NCBI GenBank assembly: GCA_021107945.1
Contig: JAIORV010000183.1
Coordinates: forward strand, 1 to 40,768
Source of the DNA: Vulcanimicrobiota bacterium
GTDB lineage: Bacteria > Vulcanimicrobiota > JAJTBE01
Direction of reading: 5' to 3'
Length of the DNA stretch: 40,768 nt
Both the position numbers and the translations under genes were made by a program. The notes beneath the pieces were generated by a model. That model made no database searches and was not told where the DNA came from. It saw only the letters and a list, made by a program, of their open reading frames with translations. Shown here piece after piece: positions 23,685 through 31,258 of this stretch (the first letter of the stretch is position 1; every line of letters starts with the position of its first letter).

Positions 23685-25892
23685 ATGAAAAATGAAATAA
23701 AAAAAGAAAAGATTTCCCCGATAATCCTTTTGATAATGGCAATATGCGCCATTATTATTGTTGTTGTTTGCGCATTTCTACGTCATAAATACATCGCTCT
23801 CTTTCTTAATGTCGGCACTGTAAATTGGTCCGCGATAAAGATTTTTAGCGGCATAGCCCATCAGAAAATAATGCTTATCCAAATACTGAAGTACCTCTTC
23901 AAACAATTCTTTCTCGGATATATTCTAAGCTCGCTACCCCTGCTGATTTCGATCTTCCTCATTTTATTTATACTTAAACAGGTTTCGATGATAGAAAAAT
24001 TCATTAGCACAACTCAGAAATGGCTTGTTGAGAATAAAAAAACACTTTTAATTATCGGGGCTATTATTGCTGTAGTTTTAATGTTACTTGTGAATTTTAT
24101 ATATATGGCGGGAAGACCCGTCTCAACCGATGAATTTGCATATTACTTTCAAGGGGATCTCCTCAAATCATTCCGGTTATATGTTGGCGAATCGGATCAC
24201 CCGGAATTCTATCAATGTGAAAATATTGTATTCAAGGATGGGAAATGGTATGGAAAATACACTATAGGATTCCCACTTTTCCTTGCCATAGGCTTGTTAA
24301 TCCGATTCCCGTGGATAGTCAATCCCCTTATATCGATAGCCACCCTGGCATTTATTTTCCTGATAACCCGTCTGTTATTTAACGAAAAAGCGGCCTTTTT
24401 GAGTGTTTTCATCGCCATATTCTCGCCGTTTTTCTTCTTTAATGGAGCCGCGGCGTTTCAGCCCCATATGTCGCTGGCTTTCACGCTGCTTGGATCCGCA
24501 TATTTTTATTTCAGGACAGTAGAGGATTGCAAGCTCCAATACCCGGTTTTGACGGCGATTTTTTTCACCCTGGGAACTCTTGTAAGACCAGTTGACGCCG
24601 CAATATGGGGAGTGTCTTTTTTCTTGCTTTCCATATATTTTCTTGTAACAAGGAAAGATAGGTGGGTGCTTCTCAAGCGATTTATTATTATCCTCATTGC
24701 ATCCGTTGCCGGCGTGTTTGTCATACTCTCGATAAACAGGGCGCAGACTGGAGAATACCTGAAGTTTGCATTCCACAGTTACCAAGGTAATGAAGTCTGG
24801 GGAATGTCAGCTTATGGTCACAATATCTTCAAGGGAACCTGGAATATTGCATACAGCCTGACAAGGATGATGGCTTGGAGTATTCCTCTTTTTCTGGAGT
24901 TTGCTCTCCTGTCTTTTCTGTGCAAAAGCAGAAAAAGATCCATTTTTCTCTGGCTGATATTCCTGTTTTTTATTGCATTCTTTTTTGGGTGGTATGCCCT
25001 GGGACATTTTGAATACGGTCCCCGGTATCTCTTCACGGGATTTGTCTTTTTAATCCCTGCTTCAGCGGCGGGTTTGTCATGGTTTCTTGACCGTTTAAAC
25101 GAAAAACTTCGTTTAAAGGTTTCTTCGGTTTTTTCATATGTCTTTGTTTTGAGCGTTTTTTGTATCACTTGTGTGTTTCCGTTGTTCTTCCCGGTTTTCA
25201 AGGCGCAGGTACATGAAAACACATGGGTGAAATTTTTCAAAACCACGGAAAGAATGCAGAGAGAGTCAGGGAAAAAGATTGTCGTATTTATTGCAAACGC
25301 TGCAGATAACAAGGTGAACAGCGGCACGAGAAACCTGTATCCTATGAATAGCAACCCGGTTGTGTATATGCTTTTCCTTGAGCCTGAGAAGGACTGGGAT
25401 GTAATAAAAGAAAAATACCCGGACAGGATACCCTACATCACTTTTTTTGACCCGGGAAAAAGGATTTTCACTTTTGAGCGTTTCTCTGAACTTGATTCGA
25501 TTGATCCCGAATCGATGTCGCGGTATTACTTGTTTGCCGGATTGACTTACCGATTTGGTGTTGAGGATTCAAAAGCGGCGGAGAGGGTGTGGAACGAATC
25601 ATTCCGTCTGAATAATAAAAATGTGGGAGCACTTATTAACCTGGGAAATATGTTTATGGAGGACGGCGATCTTGATAAATCTATCCCGTACTGGGAAAAA
25701 GTGATAGAGATAGATCCCGACATGAATTTCGCATATTTCTTCCTTGGGCAGGTTTATCAATTTAAGAAGGATAATGAAAAAGCTTTTAAATATTACGACA
25801 AGTATCTAAAGCGGGTTAAAAGCGGCCCCGATTATGAAAAGGCGGTTGAGAGGATGATGCACTATCAAAAATTCGGCAAATTCCCCGATTGA
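23685..25892 (+). CDS. GT-C glycosyltransferase (GT39/PMT-like) with C-terminal TPRs
   Basis: 735 residues. About a dozen membrane helices (from about 11 to 500) form a GT-C fold. The first extracytoplasmic loop carries STDEFAYYF (147-155); an acidic DE there is the usual catalytic pair of lipid-phosphate-sugar-using transferases. After the last helix comes a soluble region (about 510-615) and two to three TPRs (617-725: ALINLGNMFMEDGDLDKSIP, then IDPDMNFAYFFLGQVYQFKK). TPR fusion suggests docking of an acceptor or partner on the outer face of the inner membrane. It probably adds sugar to a lipid or protein. No strong ribosome site; the 192-bp spacer upstream carries a CTCTGCGTCCTCTGCGGTG repeat arm at 23643-23661. 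Confidence 0.8.
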   Translation: MKNEIKKEKISPIILLIMAICAIIIVVVCAFLRHKYIALFLNVGTVNWSAIKIFSGIAHQKIMLIQILKYLFKQFFLGYILSSLPLLISIFLILFILKQVSMIEKFISTTQKWLVENKKTLLIIGAIIAVVLMLLVNFIYMAGRPVSTDEFAYYFQGDLLKSFRLYVGESDHPEFYQCENIVFKDGKWYGKYTIGFPLFLAIGLLIRFPWIVNPLISIATLAFIFLITRLLFNEKAAFLSVFIAIFSPFFFFNGAAAFQPHMSLAFTLLGSAYFYFRTVEDCKLQYPVLTAIFFTLGTLVRPVDAAIWGVSFFLLSIYFLVTRKDRWVLLKRFIIILIASVAGVFVILSINRAQTGEYLKFAFHSYQGNEVWGMSAYGHNIFKGTWNIAYSLTRMMAWSIPLFLEFALLSFLCKSRKRSIFLWLIFLFFIAFFFGWYALGHFEYGPRYLFTGFVFLIPASAAGLSWFLDRLNEKLRLKVSSVFSYVFVLSVFCITCVFPLFFPVFKAQVHENTWVKFFKTTERMQRESGKKIVVFIANAADNKVNSGTRNLYPMNSNPVVYMLFLEPEKDWDVIKEKYPDRIPYITFFDPGKRIFTFERFSELDSIDPESMSRYYLFAGLTYRFGVEDSKAAERVWNESFRLNNKNVGALINLGNMFMEDGDLDKSIPYWEKVIEIDPDMNFAYFFLGQVYQFKKDNEKAFKYYDKYLKRVKSGPDYEKAVERMMHYQKFGKFPD

Positions 25893-25907
25893 GGTTGATT
25901 ATCCACC

Positions 25908-26158
25908 GCAGATATTATTTTTCACCGCAAAAGCCTGCCCTGAACTCGTTTCAGGGACCACGGAGGAATTCGGAAAACTGACAAAGCAGCCCGAATCTGT
26001 AGGAGGGATGTCCTCATCCCGATAAACGGGTTGTACATGTTTTTTTCACCGCAGAGGACTTCAGCGGTTTTGAAGTTTCAGATGACTAGCTCGGTTAAGT
26101 ATAGTTTGAAAAATTTCTTTGCGGGAATCTTTGCGCTCTTTGCTTCTTTGCGGTTTAT
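25908..26158. repeat. Repeat cluster in the 25.9-26.3 kb spacer
   Basis: Three items fill this 368-bp gene-free stretch: an arm CACCGCAAAAG with CCCTGAACTCGTTTCAGGG near 25922-25955, a hairpin GGGATG-TCCT-CATCCC (26005-26020), and a MITE-like element (26045-26158) bounded by CACCGCAGAGGAC on the left and GCTCTTTGCTTCTTTGCGG on the right. Confidence 0.6.
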
Positions 26159-26260
26159 CAAGAAAAACACCACTTTCCTCTAAATCCAGCCACTTCAGCG
26201 GATTATCAATCAAAAAACAGGAATTTCATATATAAATGAATAATCACTGAAATCATAACC

Positions 26261-27373
26261 ATGCAAAAGAATAACAACACAGAACAAAATAACCAGCCAC
26301 AAAAGAAGGTCAACAATAAAGGAAAAAGATTCCTTTTTTCCGTTCTGAGAATAGTCATTACTGTCCTCATTGTATTCCCAATACTGTTTTTTATAAAATT
26401 GCCCTATATGTATCATTCCCCCGGTAGCTGCGAGGATACATCAAATTTCATAAAGATAAAAGGTGTGAAGAAATTCAACACGCATGGCAGGTTCTTCCTC
26501 ACGACGGTCATATACGAGCGGGCAAATATCTTCCTTTTTCTTTACGGTAAAGTAAACCCCGAGGCTGAACTCACATATAAAAAAGACAAATCGAAGAAAC
26601 ACGATAAACAAAGAAATAATTATATGGTTCAGCAGATGGCTGACAGCAAGCTGAAGGCGAAGATAGCGGCATTCAGGACACTTGGTTATGAGGTAAAGAT
26701 GAAAAAAGGTCCGGTGAGGGTTATGAATATAAAGTCATGGAGCAGGGCCAAAGGCATACTAAAAGTGGGGGATGCAATAATAGAGGCACAGGGAAAGCCT
26801 GTGAAGAATGAGGAGCAACTCATAGAAATTGTTAAGAATACCTCTGCCGACAAACCGGTGCAATTGACCGTTCTTCGAAATGAGGGAAAAGGCAAGAATG
26901 CAAAGGAAAAGGAAATGAAAGTAAATGTTCCCCTCATTGAAATAGACGGCGTTCCTAAAATAGGCATACAGATACTTGCCAAAATAGAAAGCGCAGACCT
27001 GCCTTTTGATGTAACAATAGAATCTTCCAATATTGTCGGCGCATCTGCCGGGATGATGTTTTCCCTTGAGATAATGAAGCGGGTGTCGGGAGTTGATCTC
27101 ACTGGAGGTTACAGGATTGCGGGGACGGGAGCTGTTGATGAAGATGGAAATGTGATGAGCATAAAGGGAGTCAAGTACAAGGTGATGATATCGGAGAAGA
27201 CAGGGTGCCGATATTTTCTTTGTCCCGAAAAGAACTTTGAAGATGCGAAAAAAGCGGCGAAAAATATAAAAGTACTTCCTGTAAAAAATTTAAAAGATGC
27301 CCTTGCTCATCTCGAAAAAATAAATCCGTCGGCAAATTTGGAAAAGTTCATCAAAAAAGATCAACCCGATTAA
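26261..27373 (+). CDS. PDZ-Lon (S16) membrane protease, SepM/YlbL type
   Basis: 370 residues. Short basic N-terminus, one membrane helix (28-46), then an extracytoplasmic part: a family-specific region (50-145), a PDZ domain (about 150-215, with GILKVGDAIIEAQGKPV) and a Lon-type protease domain (235-352). The Ser-Lys dyad is S262 in VGASAGMMFSLEI and K307 in KGVKYKVM, with GGYRIAGTGAVDEDG (282-296) between, as in the family. Streptococcal SepM trims a signalling peptide and Bacillus YlbL handles a membrane division inhibitor, so the role is trimming of exported or membrane proteins. The GT39-like gene lies upstream in the same direction but a repeat cluster intervenes. Confidence 0.88.
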   Translation: MQKNNNTEQNNQPQKKVNNKGKRFLFSVLRIVITVLIVFPILFFIKLPYMYHSPGSCEDTSNFIKIKGVKKFNTHGRFFLTTVIYERANIFLFLYGKVNPEAELTYKKDKSKKHDKQRNNYMVQQMADSKLKAKIAAFRTLGYEVKMKKGPVRVMNIKSWSRAKGILKVGDAIIEAQGKPVKNEEQLIEIVKNTSADKPVQLTVLRNEGKGKNAKEKEMKVNVPLIEIDGVPKIGIQILAKIESADLPFDVTIESSNIVGASAGMMFSLEIMKRVSGVDLTGGYRIAGTGAVDEDGNVMSIKGVKYKVMISEKTGCRYFLCPEKNFEDAKKAAKNIKVLPVKNLKDALAHLEKINPSANLEKFIKKDQPD

Positions 27374-27500
27374 AGCTTTTAATTCAACGCAGAGATCGCA
27401 GAGAACTATTTCCCCTGGCAAAAAGCTGCAATACGGTAATTGCAGGATTCCAAATACAACTTAGGGATTAACTCTTCACCACAAAGACCACGAAAGTTAG

Positions 27501-28190
27501 TTAATTATGTCTTATAATCCTGATTTTTGTCCTGTTTGTCTTTTTCCAGTCGCCAAGTCTCTTCTTCAAAGCATGAACCTCAGAATTGGAGAATCTTTTT
27601 AATCCACTTAATTGCCTCCAGACATTTATTACCTTTACAACGTATGTCTGTGTCTGATGAAACGGTGGAATTCCGCCATATCTTCTTACCGCTCCGGGTC
27701 CTGCATTGTAGGCGGCAAGGGTAAGCTCATATCTCCTCTGCCTGGGATAGTTGTCGAAGCGAACAAGCTGTTTCTTTAAATACTTGACCGTTCCCCATAT
27801 ATTGTTATCTATATCGAATGAGTTGTATATTTTCATTCCCCTTGCCGTGCCCGGCATCAACTGTCCCAGCCCCTGCGCTCCCGATCTGCTTACCGCCTGT
27901 GGCTTGAATGTTGACTCCACAGCTATAACCGCCGCTACAACCCGGTCGTCATCCATCTTGTGAAGATAGCTGTAATATATTATCGCCTTTGATATTTTTT
28001 CGGCGGTTTTGTCATCTATAGAGGAATTGTAATGCTTGACCACATTTTTAAAATGCTCTATTCTCTTTTTGTTATAAACTTCTTCAAATTTATGTGGATA
28101 TTTGTTTGCCCCGAATGCGGGAGATATAAGAAAATATAATATAAACAAGAAAACCAGCGGTATGTGTTGGATTTTTTTAAGTGTATTCAT
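27501..28190 (-). CDS. Periplasmic lytic transglycosylase (SLT family)
   Basis: 229 residues. Signal peptide (1-27, cut after AFG), then an SLT goose-lysozyme-like domain: catalytic E92 in IAVESTF, GAQGLGQLMPGTA (104-116) and LAAYNAGPGAVRRYGGIPPF (158-177), ending with the HQTQTYVVKV segment that closes the fold. These enzymes cleave the glycan chain of peptidoglycan to leave 1,6-anhydromuramyl ends and usually act in cell wall turnover or passage of envelope machines. Strong GAGGGG ribosome site. It converges with the PDZ-Lon protease gene. Confidence 0.92.
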   Translation of the reverse strand: MNTLKKIQHIPLVFLFILYFLISPAFGANKYPHKFEEVYNKKRIEHFKNVVKHYNSSIDDKTAEKISKAIIYYSYLHKMDDDRVVAAVIAVESTFKPQAVSRSGAQGLGQLMPGTARGMKIYNSFDIDNNIWGTVKYLKKQLVRFDNYPRQRRYELTLAAYNAGPGAVRRYGGIPPFHQTQTYVVKVINVWRQLSGLKRFSNSEVHALKKRLGDWKKTNRTKIRIIRHN

Positions 28191-28337
28191 TTTTCATCCC
28201 CTCTGAAAAAACGTATTAGACATTATAACTCTATTCTGAAATCATGTCAATTAACCGGAAAAAATGGATAATGGAGAACGGAGGACAGATAAAGGAGAAC
28301 GGCTCCCATATCTCGCCTCCCGTTTCCCCATTCCAGG

Positions 28338-28365
28338 ATAAGGGACGCAGTGACGCGTCCCTTAT
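28338..28365. repeat. Perfect hairpin, possible terminator of lipoprotein copy 1
   Basis: ATAAGGGACGC (28338-28348) and GCGTCCCTTAT (28355-28365) with a 6-nt loop, 33 bp after the stop of copy 1. It belongs to the GGGACG hairpin family and lacks a T-run on the minus strand, so it differs from the terminators of copies 2-4. Confidence 0.55.
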
Positions 28366-28397
28366 GATTTTGTATAGTAGTTGTGAATTATATTGGA

Positions 28398-30926
28398 TTA
28401 ATTTGTAATCGAGTGAACTATAGTATCCAATGCGCCGCATATGAATATATCGGTTGCGCTGGAACCGGTCACTCCAGCCAGATTCTTGACTGTAATAGTC
28501 GCAAAAGGTGTAGCGCCGGGGCTGATTCTTTGTAAGGTAGTGCCGTTATAGAAGAATATGGATCCAGTATTTCCGACCATAAACACATTGGTGGCTGATG
28601 ATCCCCATACACTCTCAAACCCCGTACCTGCGACTGCCTGTACGGTTCTGGTCCAGCTAGTGCCGCCGTTCTGGGATATATAAAGTACACCATGAGTTGC
28701 GGCATCATCTCCGACAACAAAGACATTATTTGCATCCGACGCCCAGACGTCTTTCAGATCATCGGTAGCGGTGACTCCTGTGCTGGTATCAGCCCATGAT
28801 CCTGCTGCCCATGCTCCACCTGCGTATTTCCAGAGGTCGGCATTTTCTCCGACTGCGTAGACAGAGTTGCTTGCTCCTGCGCAATAGACACTATTTAGTT
28901 GGTTAGCGCCTCCGCCTGTAGGAACAATTTGACCTGCCCATGCCGCGCCATTGTTGCGGTTGATATTTCCTGCCGCGCCGACTGCATAGATATTAGTCGC
29001 GTTATATCCGTGGACACCGAACCAATCGATTGCTCCAATACCGCCTCCGCCGGAGCCGTTGTCAGCCCAGTTCACTCCAGCATATCGTCTTGAGCTTCCA
29101 CCGTCTCCAACAGCATAGACATCTGACGATGTTCTTGCCCATACGGAGTTCAAAGCGGCTGCTCCGGGTACTCCGCCTGCGGCGTATTGAACCCATGTCG
29201 TGCCACCGTTTGTAGTGGAGAGGATAAGGGGTCTTCCTCCTACAACCTCACCAACTGCGAAAACGTTATTGGCATCAACCGCTGATATGTCATTAAGCTG
29301 AGTCCAAACATGGTTTGGCTGGGCTACATTTTGAACCCAGGTTATGCCGTCAGAGGAAGTAATAACTATTCCATTGGCATTTGTTTCATCGCCTGCCAAT
29401 CCACCGGAACATAATAATACTGGGCCCGTTGCATAGCAGAAAGCTGAATATAGAGGTTGTTGTCCGGTGTTGGCGCTGGTACGATCCGCCCAGTCTGCGC
29501 CTGTTCCAAGAGGTGAATGGACAACTGTGGCGTTTCCACCGACCAGGTCTCCGCAGGCTATAGCATGTGTTCCGGCGGGTAAGATCCCAACTGATCTTAA
29601 TGTGGTGTTTGGAATGACGGCATCGTTTGTCTGATTCGCCCAATCTGCTCCGGTTCCAAGTGCGGAATATATAACTGTTGCTCTAAATACTCCAGCGGCA
29701 CCTTCTGAAGGAGCGCCTACGGCAAATACCTTCGTTCCGCCGTCTGCCCCACAGACATCCGTAAGACTTACATTGAGGGCTGCCGGACCCGCAGCATAGT
29801 CGTTGGGTGGGACTTGTCCTGCCCAGTCGGAACCGTCTCCAACGGCGGAGTATAGAATTGTTGACTGTGCTCCCACTGCGTCTCCAACTGCAAATACCTT
29901 TGCTCCGTTGGCGGGAACCCATACGCCGTTCAGGTGGGCATTTGGAGCGGCGGCGGATTGATTCGCCCAGTCACTGCCGTCTCCAAGAGCGGAGTATAGA
30001 ATTGTTCCGTTCACTCCGCCGGAATTTCCGACAATAAAAACATTCGTGGCGGCGCCGTCATGCGCGCCATAGACATCATTCAAATTGACATTTGGAATTC
30101 CCGTAACCTGTCTTGCCCAGTTTTGGCCAAAGTCGCTTGAGAAAAATATTATTCCGGAACCTCCGTTAGCTTCTCCGACAATAAACCAGTTCTTTCCTGT
30201 AGAAGATCCCCATACGGAGTTCAATGTCGCATTAAGTCCTGAATTGATTCTTTGAGTTGTTGCACCGGACTTCCGGTATATCATTCCATGTTCTCCTACC
30301 GAAATGGTGATGTTTCCAGCGATATAGGATCCTTTTGCCCTAAAATCTCCCTGGGGTTTCGGATTCTGCCATTCCCATCCGCTGATACCCGGTACAGGCA
30401 CCGGTCCCGGTGAAGATGTGGGAGTCGGGGTTGGAGTTGTCGTCCCCGTGGGCGATGGTGTTGGTGAAACTGTTGTTGTAGGTGATGGTGAAACTGTTGT
30501 TGTAGGTGATGGTGTAGGTGTGGTTGTGGGAGTCGGGCTTGTGCCGGGGGTTATTACTGTTTCATTCGATGGAACCTCGGTTGTTAAGCCCGAATTCACT
30601 GTAACAGCGATATTCGTTGTTTGATAACCCGACTTTAAAATCGAAAGAGTCCATGTACCAATAGGTACATTTGCAATTGAGAACTGCCCAAGCTGATCGG
30701 AAGTGGATGAATAAACTTCCTTTCCCGTAGTGGAAGTATCAATTGAGCATGTAGCGCTCTGAACAGGTAATCCATTCTGATCGGTAACCGTTCCTGAAAC
30801 TGTTCCCGTTTCTCCTCCTCCTCCATCGCCACCGGAGCTACTGCCACATCCCATTGGAATGAACATGGCGACAATAAATATGGCAATGACAAGCCAGAAG
30901 AGTAAAAGTGTTGTCCTTTTCTTCAT
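28398..30926 (-). CDS. Surface lipoprotein, tandem paralog 1 (beta-propeller)
   Basis: 842 residues. Lipoprotein-like signal (1-27, C27 in IPMGC, unusual because proline replaces leucine at -3), Gly/Ser spacer, carboxypeptidase-regulatory-like beta domain (42-112, GTVSGTVTDQNGLPV), a Thr/Pro/Ser linker (127-180), then about 13-14 repeats of the form LNSVWG...NVF-VG...G-I...W, typical of YCF48/Asp-box-like propellers; that number suits two seven-bladed propellers. Members of such families bind carbohydrate, protein or surfaces, but the ligand here is unknown. GGAGGGG ribosome site. The linker has one extra 24-bp repeat relative to the other copies. Last gene (3'-most) of the four-copy array. 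Confidence 0.85.
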   Translation of the reverse strand: MKKRTTLLLFWLVIAIFIVAMFIPMGCGSSSGGDGGGGETGTVSGTVTDQNGLPVQSATCSIDTSTTGKEVYSSTSDQLGQFSIANVPIGTWTLSILKSGYQTTNIAVTVNSGLTTEVPSNETVITPGTSPTPTTTPTPSPTTTVSPSPTTTVSPTPSPTGTTTPTPTPTSSPGPVPVPGISGWEWQNPKPQGDFRAKGSYIAGNITISVGEHGMIYRKSGATTQRINSGLNATLNSVWGSSTGKNWFIVGEANGGSGIIFFSSDFGQNWARQVTGIPNVNLNDVYGAHDGAATNVFIVGNSGGVNGTILYSALGDGSDWANQSAAAPNAHLNGVWVPANGAKVFAVGDAVGAQSTILYSAVGDGSDWAGQVPPNDYAAGPAALNVSLTDVCGADGGTKVFAVGAPSEGAAGVFRATVIYSALGTGADWANQTNDAVIPNTTLRSVGILPAGTHAIACGDLVGGNATVVHSPLGTGADWADRTSANTGQQPLYSAFCYATGPVLLCSGGLAGDETNANGIVITSSDGITWVQNVAQPNHVWTQLNDISAVDANNVFAVGEVVGGRPLILSTTNGGTTWVQYAAGGVPGAAALNSVWARTSSDVYAVGDGGSSRRYAGVNWADNGSGGGGIGAIDWFGVHGYNATNIYAVGAAGNINRNNGAAWAGQIVPTGGGANQLNSVYCAGASNSVYAVGENADLWKYAGGAWAAGSWADTSTGVTATDDLKDVWASDANNVFVVGDDAATHGVLYISQNGGTSWTRTVQAVAGTGFESVWGSSATNVFMVGNTGSIFFYNGTTLQRISPGATPFATITVKNLAGVTGSSATDIFICGALDTIVHSITN
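30463..30510. repeat. 24-bp tandem duplication in linker of copy 1
   Basis: Two adjacent identical 24-bp units (30463-30486, 30487-30510) in the Thr/Pro linker code; the other three copies have one unit. The length is a multiple of three, so the frame is kept. Confidence 0.8.
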
Positions 30927-31056
30927 TAACTCCCCTCCTTATAAACTATAACTTATAAACTACACTATATATTGTACTATTCTGAATACAATAATAATTT
31001 CCTATTAGAAAAAATTGGAAATTTGAATGGTTACCGTTCAGCCCCTGTGTTTTTTT

Positions 31057-31185
31057 TACCACAGAAAACACAGAGATAAATCGAAAAATTCTCTGCGCCT
31101 GCGCCGAACTTGTTTCAGGGACGTCCCTACAGATTCGGGCTGCTTTATCCGTTTTTCGAATATCTCTGTGGTCTTTGTGGTGAAT
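31057..31185. repeat. MITE-like element between lipoprotein copies 1 and 2
   Basis: Left end ACCACAGAAAACACAGAG, right end CTCTGTGGTCTTTGTGGTG, inverted arms of the dispersed family; the centre contains a CTTGTTTCAGGGACGTCCC word. The gene-free stretch 30927-31258 otherwise holds the upstream region of copy 1 and the terminator of copy 2. Confidence 0.6.
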
Positions 31186-31200
31186 AGTAGCCAAGATTAT

Positions 31201-31233
31201 ATAAAAAGAGAGGAGCTTACTTGCTCCTCTCTT
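31201..31233 (-). terminator. Terminator of lipoprotein copy 2
   Basis: Perfect 11-bp stem AAGAGAGGAGC (31206-31216) / GCTCCTCTCTT (31223-31233), 6-nt loop, followed on the minus strand by a T-run (TTTTTAT). The same stem occurs after copies 3 and 4. Confidence 0.85.
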
Positions 31234-31258
31234 AGAGATAAATCATTTTATATCATGA

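Noticed and set aside
24375-24785. Open frames antisense to the GT-C gene
   Set aside because: No coding signals; the plus-strand membrane protein explains the sequence.
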